Source: JAAXHV01 sp965207165 (GTDB lineage Bacteria; Pseudomonadota; Gammaproteobacteria; Eutrophobiales; Eutrophobiaceae). From it: a DNA stretch of 64,000 nucleotides. A model generated the notes under the pieces. That model made no database searches. It saw only the letters and a program-made list of their open reading frames with translations, and had not been told where the DNA came from. The position numbers were made by a program, and so were the translations under genes. The stretch is taken from positions 1,550,001 to 1,614,000 of the forward strand of contig OZ242265.1 in the NCBI GenBank assembly GCA_965207165.1. The letters run 5' to 3'. Positions 17,836 to 26,381 of this stretch are shown one piece after another (within the stretch, counting starts at the first letter, position 1; each line of letters opens with the position of its first letter).

Positions 17836-19002
17836 TCAGTATGACCTCGGCAAGTCCAGTTCCTTTTCAGCAATGAAGGACAGGATAAGCTGTTCCGATA
17901 CGGGTGTGAGCCGTTGCAGCACTGCCTCCCGCAGCAAACGCTCAACCTGATATTCCTTTGCATAACCCATACCACCGTGGGTCAGAACGGCCTGTGTTGC
18001 GGTGTCAAATGCAGCGCGACCACCCAGGAACTTGGCGGCATTGGCATAGGCCCCGCAGGACTTGCCGGAGTCGTAGAGATTGGCCGCCTTCAGCATCATC
18101 ATCCTGGCGGCCTCAATTTGACACCAGTTTTCCGCGAGCGGGTGCTGTATGCCCTGGTTCTGCCCTATGACTCGGCCGAATACCTCACGTTCCTGCGCGT
18201 AACGCGACGCCCGACGCAGCGCATCCTCGGCAATACCGACCGCCCCCGCAGCCACAATAATTCGTTCGGGGTTCAGGCTGTGCAGGAGGTAATAAAACCC
18301 CTTGCCCTCATCGCCGATCCGATCTTCCTCCGGTATAAACAGGTCCTCGATGAAAATCGCGTTGGAATCCACTGCGCACCGGCCCATCTTCGGGATCCGC
18401 TGGACCTCGATTTTCTCTCGATTTAGCCTGGTGAAAAATATCGTCATTCCATCGGTAGGCTTGGTACATTCCGCCAGCGGCGTGGTTCGGGTGAGCAGCA
18501 GGATGTTATCGGCTTCCTGCGCCGTTGAAGTCCATAGCTTACTGCCATTGACCACGTAGCCGCCGTCTACTCTCCCGGCAAATGTCGTGATGGCTGTGGT
18601 GTTCAGGCCCGCATTGGCTTCTGTGACACCAAAACAGGTCTTTTCAGATCCACTGATAAGGGGCGCCAGCATGCGTTCCTTCTGCTCCGGGGTCCCAAGG
18701 ACGACGATGGGATGTGGTGCGAAGAGGTTGATCTGCAGGGTGGACATGGCGGCAGCACCACCTCCCCCTTTGGCCACGGCATTCATCATCAATGCTGCTT
18801 CTGTTACCCCAAGTCCCGACCCCCCGAGTTCTTCAGGCATGGTAATGCCCAGCCAACCTCCTTCTGCCATGGCACGGTGAAATTCATGGGGAAATTCGGC
18901 CTTTGTGTCTTTCTCGGTCCAGTATTCATCATCGAAATCACTACAAACTTTGGCGACGGCATCCTGAATAGCGAGATGTTCTTCAGTCAAATCAACATCC
19001 AT
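17836..19002 (-). CDS. Acyl-CoA dehydrogenase 2
   Basis: A 388-residue member of the family. Recognisable are CFGVTEANAGLNTT (flavin loop), KLWTSTAQEADN, and the C-terminal VLTHGGMGYAKEYQ segment. The ATG at 19002 is favoured by GGGGA 6 nt upstream over the in-frame 19020. It sits between acyl-CoA dehydrogenase 3 (22-nt gap) and the hydratase. Two adjacent, divergent dehydrogenases can form a heteromeric enzyme in steroid catabolism (the ChsE1-ChsE2 principle); whether that applies here is not shown. Confidence 0.9.
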   Translation of the reverse strand: MDVDLTEEHLAIQDAVAKVCSDFDDEYWTEKDTKAEFPHEFHRAMAEGGWLGITMPEELGGSGLGVTEAALMMNAVAKGGGGAAAMSTLQINLFAPHPIVVLGTPEQKERMLAPLISGSEKTCFGVTEANAGLNTTAITTFAGRVDGGYVVNGSKLWTSTAQEADNILLLTRTTPLAECTKPTDGMTIFFTRLNREKIEVQRIPKMGRCAVDSNAIFIEDLFIPEEDRIGDEGKGFYYLLHSLNPERIIVAAGAVGIAEDALRRASRYAQEREVFGRVIGQNQGIQHPLAENWCQIEAARMMMLKAANLYDSGKSCGAYANAAKFLGGRAAFDTATQAVLTHGGMGYAKEYQVERLLREAVLQRLTPVSEQLILSFIAEKELDLPRSY

Positions 19003-19024
19003 AGTATTCCCCGGGGCCACAAAC

Positions 19025-20170
19025 TCATTTGGAAAAAATGTCCCTGCTGATAATCTCCTTCATGATTTCAGTGGAACCACCGGCTATTCGTCGAACTCGA
19101 CTATCGATAAAAAGACGGCCAATAGGGTATTCAAGGGTATAACCGTATCCACCATGGAGCTGGAGACACTGGTCCGCGGTTCTACCTAACAATTCGGTCG
19201 ACAGCATCTTGGCCTTGGCGGCGTCAACGGCATTCAATTCATTGACGTTCGCTAACTCCAGGCACCTGTCGATGAATACACGCAGGGCGGAGATTTCGGC
19301 TTCCAACTGGGCAAGCACAAAGCGCGTGTTTTGGAAATCGGCCACCACCGTACCAAATGCCTTTCTTTCCCTGGTATAGTCCACCGTCCATTTGATCGCC
19401 GCCTCAGCCATGGTAATTGCAGAGCAGGCGATGGTGATACGCTCATGGGCAAGGTTTGCGATGGCGATCCTGAACCCTTCATTTTCATTACCTATCAGGT
19501 TCTCAGCCGGCACTCGCACATCCTGGAAGAACAATTCAGAGGTGTCCTGCGCCTTGAGTCCGATCTTTTCTATGTTCTGGCCACGGGCGAAACCTTCCCG
19601 GCTGGTCTCAACGATAATGAAGCTCATGCCCCTGGCGCCGGCTGCAGGGTCGGTTTTACAAGCAAGAATAACTATATCTGCGAGCTGTCCATTGGAAATC
19701 CAGGTTTTCTGGCCATTAATTACATAGTGTTCCCCGTCGCGAACGGCGCGGGTTTTGATTGCTTTAAGATCGCTGCCCGCATCGGGTTCGGAAAGCCCTA
19801 TCGCAGCGATCACCTCACCTGATACCATCCTGGGCAGCCAATTTTTCTTTTGTTGTTCATTACCGAACCGGGTGATATACACGGCAGCCATATCAGAGTG
19901 GACGGCAAACCCGGGGCCTGTGGCAAGCGCCTCGGCAAGTTCTTCGTGGAGAACCACGTTAAAGAGGAAATCAGCGCCGGGCCCGCCGTACTCTTCTTCA
20001 ACATTGCTGCAGAGCAACCCAGCCTCACCGGCCTTCAGCCACAGCTCCCGCGGCACAACACCATCCTTGTCCCATTGATCATGGTAGGGGGTGATTTCAA
20101 CTTCTATAAACCGGCGAACTGCATCACGAAAAATTTCATGCTCCTCGTTAAATATCGTTCTGCGTATCAT
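19025..20170 (-). CDS. Acyl-CoA dehydrogenase 3
   Basis: A 381-residue acyl-CoA dehydrogenase with IGLSEPDAGSDLKAI, TWISNGQLADI and LQLHGGYGYTLEYP. ACGGA precedes the ATG. It is closer to acyl-CoA dehydrogenase 1 (14835-15965) than to its neighbour: both begin with the FxxEHxIFRDxVRxFIExE pattern. It is the first gene of the minus-strand operon 20170 to 16951, facing the plus-strand thiolase operon across a promoter with two operators. Confidence 0.92.
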   Translation of the reverse strand: MIRRTIFNEEHEIFRDAVRRFIEVEITPYHDQWDKDGVVPRELWLKAGEAGLLCSNVEEEYGGPGADFLFNVVLHEELAEALATGPGFAVHSDMAAVYITRFGNEQQKKNWLPRMVSGEVIAAIGLSEPDAGSDLKAIKTRAVRDGEHYVINGQKTWISNGQLADIVILACKTDPAAGARGMSFIIVETSREGFARGQNIEKIGLKAQDTSELFFQDVRVPAENLIGNENEGFRIAIANLAHERITIACSAITMAEAAIKWTVDYTRERKAFGTVVADFQNTRFVLAQLEAEISALRVFIDRCLELANVNELNAVDAAKAKMLSTELLGRTADQCLQLHGGYGYTLEYPIGRLFIDSRVRRIAGGSTEIMKEIISRDIFSK

Positions 20171-20281
20171 ATTTTTCCGTAAGCATCATGTTCAACATCA
20201 ACCTGGAATCCTATCCGGGTTTATCGAAAAGGCAAATCCGACGATCGCCGGCGGGACCCGAGGCCGTTACCTCGCCACATT

Positions 20282-20301
20282 AATATAGCATATGCTATAT
20301 T
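20282..20301. promoter_or_regulatory. Palindromic operator, site 4
   Basis: AATATAGCATATGCTATATT is a perfect 20-bp palindrome, the best copy in the window. It lies 112 bp upstream of acyl-CoA dehydrogenase 3 and shares the divergent gap with site 5. Confidence 0.85.
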
Positions 20302-20352
20302 TATTTCAAGAACTGCTTCCTGTACGATTGCTGTAGCTTGAAACGCTGAACT

Positions 20353-20372
20353 AATATAGCGTATGCTATATT
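20353..20372. promoter_or_regulatory. Palindromic operator, site 5
   Basis: AATATAGCGTATGCTATATT has perfect 8-bp arms around a GTAT centre. It is centred 71 bp from site 4 and 45 bp before the ATG of the plus-strand operon at 20417. Confidence 0.85.
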
Positions 20373-20416
20373 GAATTGGAAATTACGGTGTCTGCCTGGT
20401 TACCGGGGAATCAACT

Positions 20417-21868
20417 ATGAGTTCATCAGGAATTACCGGCTTTGGGGCCTACATTCCCCGCCTTCGCATCCAACGCAGCTTGATCGCGGATGCTCACGCC
20501 TGGATGGCGCCATCACTGCGTGGCGCAGCAAAAGGTGAACGGGCCTTTTGCAGTTGGGACGAGGATGCGATCACCATGGCCGTTGAGGCAGGACGTGACT
20601 GCCTGAGCGGCATTGGCGTCGAATCAATAGAGAGCGTTGCCCTGGTCTCAACTACCCTGCCCTTCGCCGATTTGCAGAACAGTGCAGTCGTGTCCAGCGC
20701 ACTGCAATTGAAAGCCAGCACTGAAAGTATGGACATTGCCGGTTCCCAGCGGGGCGGCACCTCCGGGCTTTTCCGGGCACTGCAATCGGAAAAGTCCTGC
20801 CTTATCATTGGATCGGAACGTCCCGTGGCCAAACCGGCCAGCGCTCAGGAACTGGCCTTTGGCGCAGGCGCGGCAGCAATCACCACCGGCAGTAAGGACG
20901 TGATTGCCGGGTACCTGGCCGGCGCTACCGTGACAGCCAATTTTGTCGACCATTTTCGCGCCGCGGAGGAAAAGTATAACTATTACTGGGAAGATCGATG
21001 GGTCCGTGACGAAGCAATCCTCAAACTGGTACCGAAAGCGGCTGCCTCCGCACTTGACCAGGCCGGTATCAGCGTACGAGAGCTGGATCATCTGATCATG
21101 CCGCCGGTTCAACGAAACGCGGCCCAGGCGGTTGCGCGAAAACTGGGATTCGAGGGTAAACTGGCGGATGAACTGAAACAGAATTGCGGTTACACCGGTG
21201 CCGCGCACCCACTGTTAATGCTGGCCGGCGTACTTGAAGAGGCCGGAGCCGGGGAATACATACTGCTCATCGGGTTTGGCCAGGGTGTTGATGCCATTCT
21301 GCTGCGAACAACCGAACACCTGGCTGCGCATCAACCGATACGGGGAGTCAAGGGCAGCCTGGCTGACAAACTGGACACTTATGATTACCTGCGCATGCTT
21401 TCATTCTACCAGGGGATAGAGCTGGACTGGGGTATGCGCTCAGAAAAGAACTCCAAAACCATGTTGTCCGCCCAGTATCGAACCCTGAACCAGACAGCCG
21501 GTTTTAATGCGGGACGTTGCGCACAATGTAATACCATACAGTTTCCACAACTACAGTACTGCGTTAATGACAGATGCCGGGCGCCGTCAGAACAATTTGA
21601 AAATGTCTCCCTGGTAGACGAACCCTGCAAGGTATTCACGTTCACCAATGACTGGCTCTCCTATCATCCTGCCCCACCCCTTAATGTTGGCTTTATCCAG
21701 TTTGACAATGGCGCGCGGGTGTCAATGGAAATGGTCGATGCAGGCCCCGGTGGACTTGCCGTTGGCGTGCCCATGCGTATCGTTTTCAGGATCAAGGAAA
21801 TTGACTGGCAACGGTGTTATCGCAGATATTTCTGGAAAGCCACCCCCGCATTGATAAAAGAGGACTGA
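20417..21868 (+). CDS. HMG-CoA-synthase-like / Zn-ribbon OB-fold (DUF35) fusion protein
   Basis: A 483-residue fusion. Residues about 1-330 resemble hydroxymethylglutaryl-CoA synthase/KAS III (GFGAYIPRLRI start, QNCGYTGAAHPL strand). Residues about 350-480 form a DUF35 unit with a zinc ribbon (CAQC and CVNDRC) and an OB fold. The position of the HMG-CoA synthase nucleophile, normally ACYGGT, reads SQRGGT, so the catalytic Cys appears absent. DUF35 proteins partner thiolases and the Ltp2-type aldolases. With a thiolase immediately downstream (2-nt gap), a scaffold or aldolase-partner role is more likely than HMG-CoA synthesis. Confidence 0.85.
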   Translation: MSSSGITGFGAYIPRLRIQRSLIADAHAWMAPSLRGAAKGERAFCSWDEDAITMAVEAGRDCLSGIGVESIESVALVSTTLPFADLQNSAVVSSALQLKASTESMDIAGSQRGGTSGLFRALQSEKSCLIIGSERPVAKPASAQELAFGAGAAAITTGSKDVIAGYLAGATVTANFVDHFRAAEEKYNYYWEDRWVRDEAILKLVPKAAASALDQAGISVRELDHLIMPPVQRNAAQAVARKLGFEGKLADELKQNCGYTGAAHPLLMLAGVLEEAGAGEYILLIGFGQGVDAILLRTTEHLAAHQPIRGVKGSLADKLDTYDYLRMLSFYQGIELDWGMRSEKNSKTMLSAQYRTLNQTAGFNAGRCAQCNTIQFPQLQYCVNDRCRAPSEQFENVSLVDEPCKVFTFTNDWLSYHPAPPLNVGFIQFDNGARVSMEMVDAGPGGLAVGVPMRIVFRIKEIDWQRCYRRYFWKATPALIKED

Positions 21869-21870
21869 AC

Positions 21871-23067
21871 ATGGCATCCGGCATCAAAGATAAAGTAGCA
21901 ATACTGGGCATGGGTTGTTCGCAATTCGGCGAACGCTGGGACAAAGACTCACCCGATTTGATGGCGGAAGCCTTTGATGAAGCGCTGCTGGATGCCGGTG
22001 TGGAGCGTAATCAGATCGATGCGGCGTGGTACGGTTGTTGCACCGACGCGGTCAACGTTGGGAATTCGGCGATACCTGCATCCACTGCCTTACGGCTTGA
22101 CGGTATCCCGGTAAGCCGTATGGAAAATATGTGCGCCACAGGAACGGAAGCGCTACGCGGCGCAACTTATGCCGTTGCTGCCGGCGCCGCTGACATCGCG
22201 CTCGCCATCGGCGCGGAGAAATTGAAGGACACCGGTTACGGCGGGCTACCACCCGTATTCAAGGGTAACTTCAACGAACTGTGGTTACCACTGGGGTCCG
22301 CCCCGGCGGGATTTGCCCAACTCGCACACGGTTACGAACATAAACATGGCGTATCCCGGGAAGATATCAAGCAGGCCATGGCCCATATCTCCTGGAAAAG
22401 CCATCAGAATGGTACTCTCAGCCCCAAGGCGCACCTGCGTAAGGCCGTGTCCATGGAGACCATTCTCAACGCTCCCATGATATCCGATCCCATCGGGCTG
22501 TTTGATTGCTGCGGTGTATCGGATGGGGCCGCATGCGCCATTGTCACGACCCCGGAAATCGCACGCTCCCTGGGTAAGTCAGACCTGGTATCCATCAAGG
22601 CCCTGCAGCTTTCCATCAGCTCCGGTATGGAATCCACAACCAATAGCTGGGATGGCAGCCATGTCCGAAATACCAGAATTGCCGCCCGGCGCGCCTACCG
22701 GGAGGCCGGGATCGACAAGCCCCGGGAAGAACTCAGCCTGATTGAGGTGCATGACTGTTTTTCCATTACCGAGTTGGTTACCATGGAAGACCTTTTCCTG
22801 TCCGAAGAGGGACAGGCAACCAGAGATGTGATGGATGGGTTTTATGATCGCGACGGCGGAGTGCCGTGCCAGACAGATGGAGGGCTCAAGTGCTTTGGTC
22901 ATCCTATCGGGGCATCCGGTCTGCGCATGGCCTACGAGATCTACTCTCAGTTGCTGGACCGCGCCGGAGAACGACAACTGGATAGCCCCAGCATTGGCCT
23001 GGCACACAATCTCGGCGGCGTTCCATACCTGAGCATTTCAGCAATTTCTATTCTCGGATTAATGTGA
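21871..23067 (+). CDS. Thiolase (SCP2/Ltp-type acetyl-CoA acetyltransferase family)
   Basis: A 398-residue thiolase-like protein. The likely nucleophilic Cys is in ENMCATGTEAL near residue 88; HDCFSITE and KCFGHPIGASG hold the other active-site His/Cys residues. The ATG at 21871 lies 2 nt after the previous stop with AAGAGGA upstream. Ltp-type thiolases cleave 3-ketoacyl-CoA or, when altered, perform retro-aldol cleavage with a DUF35 partner. Here the Cys is retained, favouring thiolysis. Coupled to the OB-fold fusion upstream. Confidence 0.88.
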   Translation: MASGIKDKVAILGMGCSQFGERWDKDSPDLMAEAFDEALLDAGVERNQIDAAWYGCCTDAVNVGNSAIPASTALRLDGIPVSRMENMCATGTEALRGATYAVAAGAADIALAIGAEKLKDTGYGGLPPVFKGNFNELWLPLGSAPAGFAQLAHGYEHKHGVSREDIKQAMAHISWKSHQNGTLSPKAHLRKAVSMETILNAPMISDPIGLFDCCGVSDGAACAIVTTPEIARSLGKSDLVSIKALQLSISSGMESTTNSWDGSHVRNTRIAARRAYREAGIDKPREELSLIEVHDCFSITELVTMEDLFLSEEGQATRDVMDGFYDRDGGVPCQTDGGLKCFGHPIGASGLRMAYEIYSQLLDRAGERQLDSPSIGLAHNLGGVPYLSISAISILGLM

Positions 23068-23077
23068 TTTCGCTAAA

Positions 23078-23548
23078 ATGATCCGTAAAATACCACTTCA
23101 GGATGTACCCGATTTAGTCGGTCAGGAAATTGGCGTTTCAGAATGGGAGACAATAACCCAGGATATGATTAACGCGTTTGCGGACGTCAGCGGTGATCAC
23201 ACCTGGATTCACGTGGATGTTGAGAGGGCAAAGCGCGAGCTTGGAGGGACTGTTGGTCACGGTTTTCTGACGCTGTCCCTGGTTCCGGCACACTGGCTCA
23301 GCATCGCTGAGATAACAGGGTGGGATTACGGCTACATGTATGGGCTGGACAAGACCCGGTGGTTGCATCCCGTAACCAGTGGTACCCGCGTACGCTTACG
23401 CGCCACCATGCTTGAACCGGAGGATCGAAAAGGCGGCACCATCGTCAGTATTAACTGCGTGATTGAAATTGAGGGGGCAGATAAACCCGCCCTGGTGACT
23501 GACTGGAGAGAAATTTTTTATACACATTCCGGTGATGACAGGGGCTAA
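23078..23548 (+). CDS. MaoC-like dehydratase, single hotdog (1)
   Basis: A 156-residue protein. The hydratase motif is FADVSGDHTWIHVDVERA, followed by GHGFLTLSL. It would hydrate an enoyl-CoA as a homodimer. It lies 10 nt after the thiolase and 3 nt before the ligase in one transcript. The ribosome-binding site is weak, so translation may depend on coupling. Confidence 0.88.
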   Translation: MIRKIPLQDVPDLVGQEIGVSEWETITQDMINAFADVSGDHTWIHVDVERAKRELGGTVGHGFLTLSLVPAHWLSIAEITGWDYGYMYGLDKTRWLHPVTSGTRVRLRATMLEPEDRKGGTIVSINCVIEIEGADKPALVTDWREIFYTHSGDDRG

Positions 23549-23551
23549 GTC

Positions 23552-25066
23552 ATGCATCCACGCCACTGGTCAGCAGTCTACCCCGACAAACCTGCTGTAA
23601 TCGCTGTCACTGCCGGTGAAACTATCAGCTATAAAAAGCTGAATGACCGGTCTGTTCAATGTGCCAACCTGTTGCGTCAGGCAGGGTTAAAGCCGGGGGA
23701 CCACATGGCAGTGATCATGGAAAATCATCCCCGATTTTTTGAAATCAGCTGGGCGGCGCAACGGAGCGGACTTTATTTCACCGCTATTTCCTGGCGCTTC
23801 AAACCTGAAGAAGTGGCGTATATCCTCGAACACTGTGGCGCCAGGGTATTGTTTTCATCCACACAACAGAGGGAGCTTTGCCGACGGTTGGGCAAGACCA
23901 CTCGAGGACTCTCCTGTTTTATGGCGGGTGGGGAAATGGAAGGCTTTGAAAATTACGAGTCTGCCATAGCAGGGCAACCAACTACGCCGTCCGGGAAGGA
24001 AACCCGGGGAGTGGATATGCTGTACTCTTCGGGGTCAACCGGAAGACCCAAGGCAATCAAAATTCCGATCGAGGATGCTGCCATCGATGAACCGGCCGCG
24101 CTTTATGCGTTCTTCGGCCGGCGCTATCAATGGAATGAACAGACGAAATATCTCATGTCTGCACCGCTCTACCACTCCGGGCCGTTGCGTTTTTCCATGG
24201 CGCAACATTATTTCGGCGGCACCGTCGTAATGACTGAAAGGTTTGAGGCAGAACAAGACCTGGCCTTGATTGAACAATATCGGATCACCCATGCCCACTG
24301 GGTTCCGACCATGATGGTAAGGCTCCTGAAATTGCCTGATGCGGTGCGCAAGGCTTTTGACATCAGTTCACTTGAATTTGTCATGAGCGGCGCCGCCCCG
24401 GTTTCAGTGGAAACCAAACAAGCCATGATCGACTGGTTAGGGCCCATCCTTGAAGAAGCCTACGGGGGTACGGAAGGTAATGGTGCGACCATGCTTAATT
24501 CAGAGGAGTGGCTGCAACACCCGGGTTCAGTGGGCAAGGCCGTGGGTTGTAGAGTACATGTTGTCGACGACGATGGTAACGAATTACCCGCCGGCCAGGT
24601 AGGTACAATTTATTTTGATGGACCTGAATTTGAATATTACAAGGACCCGGAACAAACCAGGGAAGCCTATAACGACAGGGGTTGGAGTACCCTTGGAGAT
24701 ATTGGCTACTTGGATAAGGATGGCTACCTTTACCTCACAGACCGTAAAACCGACGTCGCCATTATCAACGGTGTCAATGTTTATCCTCTCGAAGCAGAAC
24801 AGTTACTGATCAATCACCCCAAGGTAATTGATGCCGCTGTTTTCGGCTTGCCGGATGGTGACAGTGGTGAGCGCCTTCACGCCGTTGTTCAACCCGCCGG
24901 GAGGAGTCTTCCGGGTAAGGCGCTCTCGGTTGAATTGATTGACTATTGCCGGGCAAGAATCGCCGCAATCAAATGTCCTCATACGATTGATTTTCGCTCC
25001 CGGATCCCCCGCCACGAGACGGGAAAACTGTATAAACGCCTGCTGAAAGAAGAATATTTACGATGA
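23552..25066 (+). CDS. AMP-forming acyl-CoA ligase
   Basis: A 504-residue member of the ANL superfamily that activates a carboxylic acid to its CoA thioester with ATP. The P-loop is YSSGSTGRPKAIK, the adenine-binding motif is AYGGTEGNG, the hinge is YLTDRKTDVAIINGVNVYP, and the C-terminal catalytic Lys is in ETGKLYKRLL. The acid specificity is not predictable. It is probably the entry-point activation step of the pathway or re-activates a ring-cleavage acid. Confidence 0.92.
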   Translation: MHPRHWSAVYPDKPAVIAVTAGETISYKKLNDRSVQCANLLRQAGLKPGDHMAVIMENHPRFFEISWAAQRSGLYFTAISWRFKPEEVAYILEHCGARVLFSSTQQRELCRRLGKTTRGLSCFMAGGEMEGFENYESAIAGQPTTPSGKETRGVDMLYSSGSTGRPKAIKIPIEDAAIDEPAALYAFFGRRYQWNEQTKYLMSAPLYHSGPLRFSMAQHYFGGTVVMTERFEAEQDLALIEQYRITHAHWVPTMMVRLLKLPDAVRKAFDISSLEFVMSGAAPVSVETKQAMIDWLGPILEEAYGGTEGNGATMLNSEEWLQHPGSVGKAVGCRVHVVDDDGNELPAGQVGTIYFDGPEFEYYKDPEQTREAYNDRGWSTLGDIGYLDKDGYLYLTDRKTDVAIINGVNVYPLEAEQLLINHPKVIDAAVFGLPDGDSGERLHAVVQPAGRSLPGKALSVELIDYCRARIAAIKCPHTIDFRSRIPRHETGKLYKRLLKEEYLR

Positions 25067-25081
25067 GGACACTCGAAGATT

Positions 25082-25543
25082 ATGCCTGCTTCAACCTACG
25101 ACCGTTTACATGGCTATTACCTGGAAGACCTCAGTGTCGGTATGAGTGATGACTTTACAAAAACAATTACCGAATCTGACATTCTGATCTATGCAGGTGT
25201 TTCAGGCGACAACAACCCCCTGCACCTCGATGAAGAGTTTGCATCGCAAACGAGATTCAAAGGCAGAATATCACACGGAATGCTGACAACAAGCCTCTGG
25301 TCAACCATTGTTGGTACAAAACTGCCCGGGCCGGGTTGTGCCTATATGAGGCAGGACATGAAGTTCCTGAAACCGGTGCGTATTGGCGATTCGGTCACTG
25401 CAACCATGACAGTAGTCGAGGTAAACGTTGAAAAACAGCAAGTGACCCTGGATGCCGAATGCCTTGTCGAGGGCGAACTTGTGGCGACCGGCCGCGGTCT
25501 TGTCTGGGTGCCCAAAAAGCAGGCAAGCGCCCCAAACGCATAA
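25082..25543 (+). CDS. MaoC-like dehydratase, single hotdog (2)
   Basis: A 153-residue hotdog hydratase with YAGVSGDNNPLHLDEEFA and SHGMLTTSLWS, closer to the PhaJ/(R)-enoyl-CoA hydratase pattern than the one at 23078. It is the last gene of the plus-strand operon begun at 20417, and converges with the membrane-protein gene 15 nt downstream. No terminator hairpin is evident in that gap. Confidence 0.88.
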   Translation: MPASTYDRLHGYYLEDLSVGMSDDFTKTITESDILIYAGVSGDNNPLHLDEEFASQTRFKGRISHGMLTTSLWSTIVGTKLPGPGCAYMRQDMKFLKPVRIGDSVTATMTVVEVNVEKQQVTLDAECLVEGELVATGRGLVWVPKKQASAPNA

Positions 25544-25558
25544 ACGTCAGGTGTCGCG

Positions 25559-26263
25559 TCAGGTTGCGACCCTGGTGTAATCCTGGTTTTGTATCGCCTT
25601 GACCGTGTACCGCCATATGATGCCGATCCACAAAAAGAAAAAGAATGCGACGAGCCAGAATCCAATCAGGCCATTCCAGGCGAAAGGGCCGCTATGAAAA
25701 AACGGCAACAGCACACCTGGAAGGAAAAGGACCGCGACCCAGAAATTAACAAACCCGAGCCAGCGGGGAAAGAGGGTTTTGTCACTCTTGTCACCAAGAA
25801 TACATAAGCCGATCGCTACGACCTGAATAGCCAGCGGCGGATAGGCGCCAATAAACATCAGCCATGCCAAATCGTTAAAAATCTGGATGTTTTGAGCCGA
25901 CATATCCGGCCGGTAGGCAGCGGCAAGCACAAAATACCCTGTGAAGAGCACCGTTAATACTGCGCCTGAGGCTGACGCCATTTGTACGCGTGATAATATG
26001 GGATCTTCATATCCTTCTATTCGTCTCATTTGACCAGCGATTGCAGCAGAAAGTGACCAGAAGAATACACCGCTGAAAACACAAAGGCTGATACCAATGC
26101 GAATATATTGTCTGTCGGCGGAATACATCGCCTGAATCGCTTCAGCATTGAGCCCCGGTTCAATGGGAGGGAACCAACCAGGAATAAAAAACCACCCTGC
26201 ACCAAGTAAGACAGCGAAGACAAGTCCGCTGTGCGCACAGATCAGCTGATTACGTTTATTCAT
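25559..26263 (-). CDS. Polytopic membrane protein of unknown function
   Basis: A 234-residue protein with about six hydrophobic segments and no catalytic motif I recognise. The ATG at 26263 has AAGGAT upstream. An in-frame start at 26368 would run the coding region through the operator pair at 26311-26343 and is rejected. It is transcribed divergently from the cytochrome-oxidase-III-like gene under the same operators, which suggests the proteins work together in the membrane, perhaps in electron transfer or uptake. Confidence 0.7.
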   Translation of the reverse strand: MNKRNQLICAHSGLVFAVLLGAGWFFIPGWFPPIEPGLNAEAIQAMYSADRQYIRIGISLCVFSGVFFWSLSAAIAGQMRRIEGYEDPILSRVQMASASGAVLTVLFTGYFVLAAAYRPDMSAQNIQIFNDLAWLMFIGAYPPLAIQVVAIGLCILGDKSDKTLFPRWLGFVNFWVAVLFLPGVLLPFFHSGPFAWNGLIGFWLVAFFFFLWIGIIWRYTVKAIQNQDYTRVAT

Positions 26264-26310
26264 TTTATTTATCCTTACGGTTTTGGCCCAGATGACATTT
26301 TGCCATTGAT

Positions 26311-26328
26311 ATATAGCATGTGCTATTA
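26311..26328. promoter_or_regulatory. Palindromic operator, site 6
   Basis: ATATAGCATGTGCTATTA carries the TATAGC-N4-GCTAT core. It shares bases with site 7 (15-bp centre-to-centre spacing), giving a tandem overlapping pair about 50 bp before the membrane-protein ATG and about 55 bp before the plus-strand gene. Confidence 0.75.
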
Positions 26329-26343
26329 TAGCATACGCTATAA
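26326..26343. promoter_or_regulatory. Palindromic operator, site 7
   Basis: TTATAGCATACGCTATAA has perfect TATAGC/GCTATA arms around ATAC. It overlaps the end of site 6, so two regulator dimers could not both bind independently on the same face. Confidence 0.78.
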
Positions 26344-26381
26344 TATAATACAGCGCACTTTCATTCATCCATTACCGGTAT

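Noticed and set aside
26264..26368. Longer N-terminus for the membrane protein at 25559
   Set aside because: It would translate through both operators; the ATG at 26263 has its own AAGGAT.
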